10,563 bases of DNA from Promethearchaeota archaeon (GCA_030620005.1 JAUXAJ010000183.1:1-10563), one strand, 5' to 3'; shown: positions 1-6,760, counted from the stretch's first letter. Notes: generated by a model not told the origin, from the sequence alone. Translations and numbers: made by a program.

Positions 1-81
1 ATTGTTTTTATATTTGTTTACGATTTAACGCCAGAAAAAACAAAAGAGCTCAAAGAGAAATTAAAAGAATTAAACCTATAA
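1..81 (+). CDS. C-terminal end of a probable GPH-type (MFS) sugar symporter, partial
   Basis: Only the last 26 codons and a TAA stop are in the window; the gene begins beyond the left edge. The residues start with a hydrophobic stretch (IVFIFVYDL) and continue into a short charged tail with Lys and Glu alternating (TPEKTKELKEKLKEL). A final membrane helix followed by a short Lys/Glu-rich cytoplasmic tail is the usual ending of glycoside-pentoside-hexuronide (GPH) symporters. The symporter at 4132-5598 ends in the same style (ITPDKAAVNKEKLLEL). The assignment rests on this tail alone, so another membrane protein is possible. If correct, it would be sugar uptake next to the isomerase-kinase cassette. 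Confidence 0.5.
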   Translation: MVFIFVYDLTPEKTKELKEKLKELNL

Positions 82-118
82 ATTTTTTTATATTTTTTTA
101 ATTTCTGTTTAATTTTTA
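82..118 (+). terminator. T-rich terminator-like tract
   Basis: Immediately after the stop codon at 79-81 come three T-rich runs, with at most eight consecutive T, and no stem-loop. Archaeal RNA polymerase commonly stops at such oligo-T stretches without a hairpin. The call is composition-based in an AT-rich genome, so confidence is low. Confidence 0.35.
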
Positions 119-119
119 A

Positions 120-434
120 GTAATACAAGCTAAATCTTATGGTTTAAAAGTGATTTATCATTCGTGCGGTTCGATTTTTGACGCCATTCCTGAATTAATA
201 AAACTCGGAGTTGATGCCATACAAGTTCTTGCAAATGATATGGCGCCTGGAGAATTAAAAAGGCATCATGGTAATCAAGTCTCATTTCGGAAATCCCACT
301 CAAGTAAAGAAACAAGTACTTGAATTAAAAAAAATTTTCCAACAGGCTTAATTATTTCTCCTAGTCATTGGGCTTTTCTTCCAGATATCGCACCTCCGAA
401 TATTAAAGCATTTATTAATGCTGTAAAAGAATAA
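120..434 (+). pseudogene. Remnant of a uroporphyrinogen-decarboxylase-like (UroD/MtaA-type) gene
   Basis: This is the decayed C-terminal third of a UroD-superfamily protein. Three pieces in two frames line up in the family order. The first (120-288) reads AKSYGLKVIYHSCGSIFDAI and then ELIKLGVDAIQ, the well-known H-x-CG strand and I-x-x-GVD helix. The second (289-338) reads NPTQVKKQVLELKKI. The third (339-434) reads PTGLIISPSHWAFLPDIAPP and ends in FINAVKE before TAA. The N-terminal two thirds are absent; the frame is closed by TAA at 117-119 and there is no start codon. The sequence between the first two pieces is shortened by roughly 15-20 residues compared with what I recall of the family. 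A single-base loss in the T run at about 335-338 breaks the third frame. UroD-like enzymes outside haem synthesis include methyltransferases and many of unknown role; whether this one belonged to the sugar cluster is unknown. Confidence 0.8.
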
Positions 435-497
435 GGATTACAATTTTTTTAAAAAATCCGATGAAAAAATTAAAATGAAATGCAAATCTTTTTGAAA

Positions 498-506
498 TTA
501 AATAAA
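498..506 (+). promoter_or_regulatory. Candidate TATA box for the isomerase-kinase operon
   Basis: TTAAATAAA lies 35-43 bases before the possible ATT start at 541 and about 60 before the ATG at 562. That fits an archaeal box A with transcription beginning near 525-530. The surrounding 435-540 stretch has no gene. In such AT-rich DNA a match of this kind is weak evidence. Confidence 0.3.
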
Positions 507-529
507 ACAAAAAAGTGAATATCAAAAAT

Positions 530-534
530 AGGTG
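530..534 (+). promoter_or_regulatory. Shine-Dalgarno site AGGTG pointing to an upstream non-ATG start
   Basis: AGGTG ends six bases before an ATT codon at 541, which is in frame with the isomerase and directly follows an in-frame TAA (538-540). No Shine-Dalgarno match sits at a normal distance from the first ATG (562). The site therefore favours initiation at 541, adding IKLERIG before the annotated Met. ATT starts are rare, so an alternative is that the original start codon has mutated. Confidence 0.4.
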
Positions 535-561
535 CTTTAAATTAAACTCGAAAGAATTGGA

Positions 562-2040
562 ATGGTCATGTTTAATGATGAAAGAGGTCATGCTCATGAA
601 GACACAAATCCAATAAACCAAAAAGTCCTTGAACGCTGGAAACAAATTATTGAGAGCAATTTAAAATATAAAAGTGGATCAAAACTTGAAGTAGTTCTTG
701 GTAGTGACATTCTTGTTTCACCAAAATTAGCCCGTCAAGTAGGAGAAGAGTTACATGATGCTGGAGTAAAAATAGTGATTATTGCCCATAATACATGGCA
801 TTATCCATATAATATCTGGCCTTTTATAAACACGGTTGGAAGAGACAAAGCAATATTGCATTTATCGAATAATGACGGATCTTTCCCTGGTAATGTTGGT
901 CTCTTAGCTCAAGATGGTGCAATGAGACAATGTGGTTTTAAAACACATCGTATTATTGGTGATATTGATGACGAGAAAACTCGCGAGAAGCTTTTTTCTT
1001 GGATATATGCTGCTGAAGCATATACTTGCATGCAGAATCAAGTGTATGCTTCCTACGGCGAAATGTCTATGGGTATGGAAACAGGAAGATTTCATTTAAT
1101 ACCTATAATTAAAACATTAGGATTATCTCTTCGGAGTCAAGATCAACTTTTACTAATAGAAAAATCTAAAGAAGTCGATGAAAGTGAAGTTGAAAAAGCG
1201 GTTAAATGGTTTGAAGATATATTAGGGGATCGTTTAAAGTATGACGGAGATGCATTAACTCCTGAAAAATTAAAAACGCAGATTCGCCTTTATCTCGCCA
1301 TGAAAGCTCGCAACGATGAGATGGGTTTTAATTTATGTGGTATTAAAGGCCAAATTGAATTATCGACATATTATTGTGTAGGAGATGTGGCTGAAATGAT
1401 CAGTAATGATCCTTACGATTGGAATGGTCCTAAAGAACCCATGGTATGCTCAACAGAGGCAGACTCTTTTGCGGCCATAACAATGCAGATATTAAAATAC
1501 ATTACTGGCGGGTTACCATCACTTTTTATGGATGTTAGATTATACATTCCAGAAATGGATATATGGGATTTATGCAATTCAGGAAATCATTCTAGCTGGT
1601 ATGCCGAGCAATCCGATGATCCAAGGGTGAATTTTAAAAAAATAACATTCCACCCTGCTTTGAAGATGTATTTTCCCGGGGGTGGGGCATCTGTTGAGTT
1701 TGATGCTAAACCAAGTGAAATGACCTTCTGTAGACTCGGTATCTGGGAAGAAAAATTATACATGGTTATTATTCTTGGTGAATGTGTTGATTTACCCCCC
1801 GAAAAAAGAAAAGAAATAAATGAAATGACCAATCCTACGTGGCCACATGTCCATGCTAAATTTAAATGTTCTTATGATGAATTTATTAGTAACTTTCCTT
1901 GCAATCATATTTTAGCAGTTCCCGGAAATAAGATTCGTGAATTAATCTATTACTGTGAAATTGCTGGTGTAGTTCCGATTTTGCTTGGTGAGGCTAATAA
2001 AGAAAGGAAGATCCCTATTTGGGATAAATTAGGGAAATGA
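562..2040 (+). CDS. L-fucose/L-arabinose isomerase-superfamily protein
   Basis: A cytosolic, metal-dependent aldose-ketose isomerase is predicted, the first step in catabolism of an unidentified sugar. With 492 residues it is shorter than E. coli FucI (591) and near the AraA length. Family landmarks are in order: YGEMSMGMETG near residues 168-178, matching the R-S-M-G-M-Y-T segment of AraA; STEADSFAAITMQILKY with Glu299; FMDVRLY with Asp324; PTWPHVHAKF; and CNHILAVPG with His449. Glu299, Asp324 and His449 correspond to the metal and catalytic residues of FucI (E337, D361, H528), and the 25-residue Glu-Asp spacing agrees. The kinase starts 21 bases after the stop, implying one operon. The frame is open upstream to 541 and the extra residues (KLERIG) would complete the expected first beta strand, so the true start may be ATT 541. 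The exact sugar cannot be read from the sequence. Confidence 0.85.
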   Translation: MVMFNDERGHAHEDTNPINQKVLERWKQIIESNLKYKSGSKLEVVLGSDILVSPKLARQVGEELHDAGVKIVIIAHNTWHYPYNIWPFINTVGRDKAILHLSNNDGSFPGNVGLLAQDGAMRQCGFKTHRIIGDIDDEKTREKLFSWIYAAEAYTCMQNQVYASYGEMSMGMETGRFHLIPIIKTLGLSLRSQDQLLLIEKSKEVDESEVEKAVKWFEDILGDRLKYDGDALTPEKLKTQIRLYLAMKARNDEMGFNLCGIKGQIELSTYYCVGDVAEMISNDPYDWNGPKEPMVCSTEADSFAAITMQILKYITGGLPSLFMDVRLYIPEMDIWDLCNSGNHSSWYAEQSDDPRVNFKKITFHPALKMYFPGGGASVEFDAKPSEMTFCRLGIWEEKLYMVIILGECVDLPPEKRKEINEMTNPTWPHVHAKFKCSYDEFISNFPCNHILAVPGNKIRELIYYCEIAGVVPILLGEANKERKIPIWDKLGK

Positions 2041-2061
2041 TCTAATGCAGGTAATCAGAAA

Positions 2062-3645
2062 ATGAGTGAAAATTGTTTAATAGGTTGTGATATTGGAACA
2101 TCGGGAACCAAATCAGTTGTAATGAATACCTCTGGAAAAGTTTTAGGATCTCATTACATTGAATACCCTCTAATTACATCGGGTGTAGATAAAGAAAAAT
2201 TTAATATTGGTGTTATGGCAGAGCATAGACCAGAAGAAGATTACTGGTATGCTGTTAAAGAAACAATGAAAGTAGCTATAAAGGAAGCAAAAAGGACAGA
2301 TAAAAATTTTTCAGAAAAAGATATTTTGGGAATAAGTGTTTCTGAGTTATCACCCGTATTAATTTTAGTCGATAAGGAGCACAAACCATTACAAAACGGT
2401 CATATATGGATGGATAGACGGGGAGTAGAACAAGTAAAATTCGTCGAAGATAAGTTAGGATATGATCATGTCTTCAAGCGGTCTGCAAATTGCATAGATC
2501 CTTATTTTGGAGTCATTAAACTTCTTTGGGAAAAGGATAATCGCCCCAAATTATATGAAAAGGCTATTGCTTTTTTAAACGCAAAAGATTATGCTAATAT
2601 GAAATTGACTGGAAATATTCATGTAAAAGACTATTCTAATTGTACTTTGGATGGTATTACGTTTGATGCGATAAAAAGGGAATGGAATGATGATGATATT
2701 AGTACACTTGGCTTGGATAGGTCTAAATTCCCTGATGCTTTTGCTTGCGACGAGATTATTGGTGAAGTGAATGAAAGTGCTTCAAAAGAGATTGGATTTC
2801 CAAAAGGGATCCCTGTGGTTGCGGGAACGGTAGATTGTAATGCAGCGTGGGTAGCTAACAAGGTCGTGGATGCAGGCGATAATTGCTTAGTAATGGGTAC
2901 AGCAGGAGTATGGGGGTGCGTTCATGAAGAACCAAAATTTACGGACAAGATGATCACGATAATTCATACAGCAGATTCAAGAAAGAAATATACAACATTA
3001 GCAGCAATGGTGGCATGTGGATTCAATATGAGATGGTTTCGGGATCGCTTAGGTCAAGAAGAAATCATGGAAGCAACGAAAAGAGGCATTAATCCTTATC
3101 AAGTAATGGATGAAAAGGCAGAAACTGCACCTTTAGGTTCTGATCGATTGATTTTTCTACCCTATTACATGGGTGAAAGAACTCCCATATGGGACACCGA
3201 AGCGCGAGGTCTCTGGTTTGGTCTCAGTGACCATCATACTAAAGCACATATAATTAGAGCCATGATGGAAAGCGTTGGATATGGAATAAGGCAATGCTAT
3301 GAAATGACAAAAAAGTCGGGATTGTATATTGACCCGACCATGTCATTAGGCGAAGGTGGTGCTAAATCTCCTATTTGGCGCCAAATTATCTGTGATGTAT
3401 GTAATGTAAAAGGCAAATTTATCACGGAAGTTTTAGGTGCTCCTGTTGGAGATGCAATATGTGCGGGAGTTGGGGTAGGACAATTCAATGATTATAGAAT
3501 TGTGAAAAAATGGGAATCTCCATATGTAGTTATTGAGCCTAACGAAAAAAATCATAAAAAATATACTAAATTGTATGAAATATACTTGAAATTATATCCT
3601 GCCGTTAAAAATTTGTTTAAAGATTTGGCTTTTTCAAATCTTTAA
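2062..3645 (+). CDS. FGGY-family carbohydrate kinase, xylulokinase-like
   Basis: This cytosolic ATP-dependent sugar kinase (527 residues, normal FGGY length) should phosphorylate the ketose made by the preceding isomerase. The actin-like N-terminal domain opens with GCDIGTSGTKSVVM (phosphate-1 loop, residues 8-21). HIWMDRRG follows near 114-121. The phosphate-2 and catalytic region reads GTVDCNAAW, with Asp258 as probable base, then VMGTAGVWG. The C-terminal domain carries PYYMGERTPIWD, the FGGY signature, and LGEGGAKSPIWRQI, the adenosine motif. Overall it resembles XylB. However, where xylulokinases carry the substrate-binding S-G-Q-M-H-G this protein has ISVSELSPVLILVD, so D-xylulose should not be assumed. 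The start has AGGT at 2049-2052, nine bases upstream. Only 21 bases separate it from the isomerase, so the two are probably co-transcribed and translated together. Confidence 0.88.
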   Translation: MSENCLIGCDIGTSGTKSVVMNTSGKVLGSHYIEYPLITSGVDKEKFNIGVMAEHRPEEDYWYAVKETMKVAIKEAKRTDKNFSEKDILGISVSELSPVLILVDKEHKPLQNGHIWMDRRGVEQVKFVEDKLGYDHVFKRSANCIDPYFGVIKLLWEKDNRPKLYEKAIAFLNAKDYANMKLTGNIHVKDYSNCTLDGITFDAIKREWNDDDISTLGLDRSKFPDAFACDEIIGEVNESASKEIGFPKGIPVVAGTVDCNAAWVANKVVDAGDNCLVMGTAGVWGCVHEEPKFTDKMITIIHTADSRKKYTTLAAMVACGFNMRWFRDRLGQEEIMEATKRGINPYQVMDEKAETAPLGSDRLIFLPYYMGERTPIWDTEARGLWFGLSDHHTKAHIIRAMMESVGYGIRQCYEMTKKSGLYIDPTMSLGEGGAKSPIWRQIICDVCNVKGKFITEVLGAPVGDAICAGVGVGQFNDYRIVKKWESPYVVIEPNEKNHKKYTKLYEIYLKLYPAVKNLFKDLAFSNL

Positions 3646-3667
3646 TAGATTTTATAAAAAATTTTTT
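3617..3667 (+). terminator. Hairpin terminator overlapping the kinase stop codon
   Basis: A perfect 11-bp stem (3617-3627 with 3635-3645) and a 7-base loop enclose the last codons; the right arm contains the TAA stop. It is followed by an A6T6 run at 3656-3667. The arrangement would end the isomerase-kinase transcript before the convergent genes that follow. The stem is nearly all A-T and therefore weak, so the T run may do most of the work. Confidence 0.5.
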
Positions 3668-3678
3668 AAGAATTTAAG

Positions 3679-3816
3679 CTATAATTCAACGCCCCTTTTT
3701 TCCAAAATGTCAATGATCTCTCTTGAAATGACATTTAATTCATTTCTTGCAATGACAATGATCTTTAATGAGCGTATATTAATAATAGAATTAAATCTCT
3801 TAGAAGAATTAGCCAT
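3679..3816 (-). CDS. Unrecognised 45-residue frame, possible gene fragment
   Basis: The minus-strand frame begins MANSSKRFNSIINIRS and continues as a predicted strand (LKIIVIARNEL) and an amphipathic helix ending in EIIDILEKRGVEL before TAG. The helix with a regular charge pattern looks more like real protein than a chance AT-rich frame. There is no Shine-Dalgarno site before the ATG, and the frame stays open a little further upstream, which fits a C-terminal scrap of a larger gene. It lies between two convergent units, in the 216-base gap after the kinase. I do not recognise the family. Confidence 0.3.
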   Translation of the reverse strand: MANSSKRFNSIINIRSLKIIVIARNELNVISREIIDILEKRGVEL

Positions 3817-3861
3817 ACTTTTTGTGAAAAAAGGTTGATTATTGAACTATAAAAAAAAGAT

Positions 3862-4089
3862 TTAAGATTTTGATTTTCCTTCATCAGCAAGTTTCTGAAG
3901 ATATTCTCGTTCTTTTTGTTCGTGTAATTCCATCATATATTTTAACTTCTTGAACCATTCTGGACCATCTAATGGGAATAATCTTAAGGCTACAGCGGAA
4001 ATGACAAGTAATATCGCAGGAATTAATTCTCCATAGTTTAACTCTTTAAAAGATAAAAAATTGTCATGTTTGAAAATAAATAATTTCAT
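3862..4089 (-). pseudogene. Orphan C-terminal tail of a GPH-type symporter
   Basis: The 75-residue frame has one membrane segment (about residues 20-40, LIPAILLVISAVALRLFPLD). A charged helix follows, reading GPEWFKKLKYMMELHEQKER and then EYLQKLADEGKSKS. The combination of last transmembrane helix, F-P-L-x-G, Trp and an L-x-x-x-H-x-x-K-E-x-x-Y-L tail is how many GPH/MFS sugar symporters end. The complete symporter upstream ends differently, so this is not its missing piece. The first 15 residues do not look like symporter sequence. It starts 42 bases after that gene's stop, beyond a 17-T tract, with no Shine-Dalgarno site. I infer a remnant left when a neighbouring transporter gene was deleted or recombined. 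A functional one-helix small protein cannot be excluded. Confidence 0.5.
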
Positions 4090-4105
4090 TGAAATGTTTA
4101 AACCT

Positions 4106-4122
4106 AAAAAAAAAAAAAAAAA
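4106..4122 (-). terminator. T17 terminator after the GPH symporter
   Basis: Seventeen consecutive A on the plus strand give U17 in the minus-strand transcript, nine bases past the TAA of the symporter (4132-4134). No stem precedes it. Oligo-U alone is an efficient terminator for archaeal RNA polymerase, so the frame at 3862-4089 is probably outside this transcript. Confidence 0.6.
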
Positions 4123-4131
4123 GAGATTTGG

Positions 4132-5598
4132 TTAACGACCAAGTTCCAGTAATTTCTCCTTATTGACCGCTGCTTTATCTGGAGTAATGTTAGCTAGCTT
4201 CCAAAAAGCTATTGCGGCGATCAAGGAAATGATGGCCAGAAGAATTGTTATTTGAAAGAGTAACCCAAATTTAGCCGTTGGCGTGTTAGCCGTGCCGAGA
4301 GCAGGATCATAACCAAAGGCAAAAACGATTAACAGTAAAAGGAACGGTTGTATGGCATTACTAGTTGATCTAACTACACCATTTACAGAGAAATATTGAG
4401 CTTCTTCTCGCGTGCCATGCTTGAGAATTGAGTCATCCATTGCTTGAAGCTTAAATACAGACATGGAACCTAATTGCAGGCCAACTCCAGAACCTGCAAC
4501 AAAAACGAACGCAGAATACATATAAATATTCGTGCTAGATCCAGCTAGTAAAAAACCAGCAAATTTAATTACAAAACCTAATAAGTAAGTAGTCTTTGTT
4601 CCTTTTTTTTTCATTACTATATAAGCGATAGCTCCGAATAACGACATTCCTAAGATCAAGGCAAGTTGCGGTATAATTACAAGGCCTATATCAACGCCTA
4701 ACGCGTCTATTACGTAGAGATCCATGCCAACAGTAAAGACTCTATTGGTAATCGCCCATTCCAAATCAATAACCATGAAAGCTACCCAGTTCTTATCGGT
4801 AAACGCTCGTTTCACCTCTTGTAAAAAGGGGGGTCTTTCTATTTGTTCGTCTAGATCTGCTCTAAACGCCCTCATCTCTTTAGGCTCCCATAACCCATAA
4901 AATTTAATTGGTAACATTAAGAGAAATATTACTGCAACGACCAATGCCATGTATAAAAAAGCGTTTGGGTTGGCCACCAATCCTGTTTCTGCGTCAAAGG
5001 CGTTAAAGGTACTTAATAATATTGGTATCATCAAGAATCCAAGAATCATGCCTAAAAAATTCGCCATGATAGTGTCTAGTAAAGTTTTACGACGTCGAGA
5101 TTCTTGATCTCGAAATAAATCATTTGCTAGCGCACCATTATTCATTTCTCCTAATGTTTGGGAACAATCAAACAAGGATATTGTCAGACTAATCCAAATC
5201 AGGACGGGTATTATCATATTTGGGTCTTTTAATCCTATACCCGGTTCCACTTCCCAAGGAACGAATTGTAATATTAAAAAAATAACCATCCCTATATCAC
5301 CTATTAAGATTAAAGTCCAACGCTTACCAAATCTTCTTGTAAACCTTGTTGTCTTGTCAGAAAACCTTCCTTCAATTGGATCGTTTACTATATCAACGAT
5401 CGTGAATATCAGCATGAAAAGAGTGATAAGACCTATGTCCAGACCAAGGACTTTTAGGCCATACAACTGGATTCTTGCTTGTGCCGTGAATATCATGAAC
5501 CATATCATTCCTCCAGCACTCATTGCCAACATTTTTTTAAAAGACGGGGGCTTGTATTTACGATCAATACCAGTCGCTTCTAATTTTATTTCATTCAT
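4132..5598 (-). CDS. GPH-family (MFS) sugar:cation symporter
   Basis: An integral membrane protein of 488 residues with about twelve hydrophobic segments, predicted to import a sugar or glycoside with Na+ or H+. The defining GPH signature is at residues 69-93: DIVNDPIEGRFSDKTTRF followed by TRRFGKR, with Asp73 and Asp81 in the cation/substrate site and the basic cluster in the loop between helices 2 and 3. A central cytoplasmic loop (WEPKEMRAFRADLDEQIERP) separates the two halves. The C-terminus is a short Lys/Glu tail. I chose the ATG at 5598; a GTG at 5610 would add four residues, and neither has a strong Shine-Dalgarno site. It ends in a T17 tract. The gap of 214 bases to the RraA-family gene upstream suggests a separate promoter. 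The substrate is unknown; proximity to the isomerase and kinase suggests the same sugar. Confidence 0.9.
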   Translation of the reverse strand: MNEIKLEATGIDRKYKPPSFKKMLAMSAGGMIWFMIFTAQARIQLYGLKVLGLDIGLITLFMLIFTIVDIVNDPIEGRFSDKTTRFTRRFGKRWTLILIGDIGMVIFLILQFVPWEVEPGIGLKDPNMIIPVLIWISLTISLFDCSQTLGEMNNGALANDLFRDQESRRRKTLLDTIMANFLGMILGFLMIPILLSTFNAFDAETGLVANPNAFLYMALVVAVIFLLMLPIKFYGLWEPKEMRAFRADLDEQIERPPFLQEVKRAFTDKNWVAFMVIDLEWAITNRVFTVGMDLYVIDALGVDIGLVIIPQLALILGMSLFGAIAYIVMKKKGTKTTYLLGFVIKFAGFLLAGSSTNIYMYSAFVFVAGSGVGLQLGSMSVFKLQAMDDSILKHGTREEAQYFSVNGVVRSTSNAIQPFLLLLIVFAFGYDPALGTANTPTAKFGLLFQITILLAIISLIAAIAFWKLANITPDKAAVNKEKLLELGR

Positions 5599-5657
5599 CT
5601 TAAAAAACACAATTTTTTTTTTATTTTATTTTAAAAAATTTAAAATCTAATTTTAAA

Positions 5658-5666
5658 TAAATATAA
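5658..5666 (-). promoter_or_regulatory. Candidate TATA box for the GPH symporter
   Basis: Read on the minus strand this is TTATATTTA, about 60 bases before the ATG at 5598. The 214-base gap (5599-5812) that holds it shows no coding frame worth reporting; it is dominated by A/T runs. The geometry is acceptable for an archaeal promoter, but similar matches are common here. Confidence 0.25.
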
Positions 5667-5812
5667 TTTGTCTTGTTCGAATAAAAAGGTTCATATAAAA
5701 ATTTCTCCAGACATTAAAGTAAATGGAATTTTTAAGAATAATTATTGTTTTGCTGTGTCATACTCATAAATGGTTTACTTAATTTTTAAAAAATAGGAGT
5801 TAAACAATCAAT

Positions 5813-6487
5813 TTACGGTAATGGCTTTTCTCTTTCGATATCGCTGGGGTTCCTTCCCTTTTCTAATTGCTCAAACCACCATTTATCTGTCGAGATTATT
5901 TCTTTTGCCTTTTCCAATACTACTTCAATTTTACTAGCGGAGATTATGACAACCCCATTTATGTCTCCAAAGATTAGATCCCCGGGATTTATGATTCTTT
6001 CTCCACACTTTATAGGTTTCATTACAGAATCCATATCTATAACCATTCTACCTCGAATCGAGGAACACATGATACCTCTGGCGAATATAGGGAATTGTAA
6101 ATTAGTTACTTGAGCAATATCTCGAACGGGTCCGTCAACAAGGCCACCTCTAAAACCTAATCCTTTAAGTATTCTACTGGTGCTCTGCCCTAATCCCGCT
6201 GCTATCATTTTACCAGACATATCAACGCACATTATGGGAAATTTCGGAGTTTGCTTGATAAATTTGACCATACGTGCAATTATATCTCTTTCAAGTGGTT
6301 CATCAGAGAGCGTCATTTTCATGGTACCCGCAAAGCCTATCATTCTTGCTCCAGGCCATATCGGTCTTATACCTGCGTCAATAAATCCTGGCTTAAGTCC
6401 CAATTCATCAATAGCGTCTGACACTGCGCAGGTATATAATTTGGAATACTCATCTATTATTGTTTCCTGCTTTTTTTTATCCATCAT
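5813..6487 (-). CDS. RraA/HMG-aldolase-family protein
   Basis: A cytosolic protein of 224 residues, the usual size of the family once called demethylmenaquinone methyltransferase-like. Characterised members are metal-dependent class II aldolases that cleave 4-hydroxy-2-oxo acids such as 4-hydroxy-4-methyl-2-oxoglutarate; others (RraA) bind RNase E. The core reads MIAAGLGQSTSRILKGLGF then RGGLVDGPVRD, where Arg122 and Asp123 of the D-G-x-x-R-D motif match the substrate and Mg2+ ligands. NPGDLIFGDINGVVII near 167-182 is the second family hallmark. The C-terminal helix and tail (KWWFEQLEKGRNPSDIEREKP) complete the fold. Retained Asp and Arg favour an aldolase or lyase over the RNase-E regulator, and RNase E itself is not expected in archaea. 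It sits upstream of the symporter on the same strand, so a role with a keto-acid from sugar breakdown is plausible but unproven. Confidence 0.85.
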   Translation of the reverse strand: MMDKKKQETIIDEYSKLYTCAVSDAIDELGLKPGFIDAGIRPIWPGARMIGFAGTMKMTLSDEPLERDIIARMVKFIKQTPKFPIMCVDMSGKMIAAGLGQSTSRILKGLGFRGGLVDGPVRDIAQVTNLQFPIFARGIMCSSIRGRMVIDMDSVMKPIKCGERIINPGDLIFGDINGVVIISASKIEVVLEKAKEIISTDKWWFEQLEKGRNPSDIEREKPLP

Positions 6488-6521
6488 TCTTACTTTTTGA
6501 GAATTAATTAATTCATTTTCA

Positions 6522-6533
6522 ACTATAAATATT
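6522..6533 (-). promoter_or_regulatory. Candidate TATA box for the RraA-family gene
   Basis: On the minus strand the stretch reads AATATTTATAGT, 35-46 bases before the ATG at 6487, the normal archaeal spacing for a short leader. It abuts the left end of the 115-base repeat, whose own gene points the other way. Confidence 0.4.
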
Positions 6534-6537
6534 ATTT

Positions 6538-6652
6538 CTAATTTTATTAGTAAATTAAAAGTTTATGGAAAATCCAATTCTTCTATTAAAGTATTCAGAA
6601 GAGTGGTTTCAAGAGCCACCAAATGGAAGGTATATTGACTATAGAATAGACC
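6538..6652 (+). repeat. 115-base direct repeat, copy 1
   Basis: It matches 7986-8100 without gaps along its length, with about eight to ten mismatches. The 27 bases before the shared ATG are identical, while mismatches fall inside the reading frame and about half are silent (GAG/GAA, CCA/CCG, AGG/AGA, TAT/TAC). Both copies share the same orientation. Similarity stops abruptly at 6652. The pair encloses the toxin-antitoxin module. Confidence 0.9.
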
Positions 6653-6663
6653 TTTCATTTTAA
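6565..6663 (+). pseudogene. Truncated 5' end of an unrecognised gene, copy 1
   Basis: The frame runs 32 codons from ATG: MENPILLLKYSEEWF, then QEPPNGRYIDYRID, and then three codons outside the repeat before TAA. The second copy at 8013 goes on for at least 35 more residues from the point where this one diverges, so the gene has been cut here. The mainly conservative and silent differences between copies suggest both descend from genes that were once selected for protein sequence. I do not recognise the family; membership of a mobile-element gene is possible but not shown. Confidence 0.6.
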
Positions 6664-6760
6664 CAATAAATCTTTTAGTGTTTTCAAGAGCATTTTCTAA
6701 AGTTATCATAATCTTTTAATGAACTTGAATTTCGTCGCACGGTAAAACTGATTTTTACAA

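Noticed and set aside
130..315. Minus-strand open frame over the UroD remnant
   Set aside because: The plus strand carries recognisable UroD segments in the same bases; the antisense frame has no meaning of its own.
4132..5610. GTG at 5610 as start of the symporter
   Set aside because: The ATG four codons later is the commoner start and neither has a clear ribosome-binding site; the GTG remains possible.
5354..5650. Open frame of 98 codons on the plus strand opposite the symporter N-terminus
   Set aside because: It mirrors the conserved GPH signature region in antisense and has no independent support.
6180..6500. Open frame of 106 codons on the plus strand opposite the RraA-family gene
   Set aside because: Antisense shadow of a gene with intact family motifs.
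6563..6709. Minus-strand 48-codon frame starting MITLENALENTKRF
   Set aside because: It spans the abrupt edge of the 115-base repeat, so more than half of it is antisense to the repeated gene start; most likely chance.
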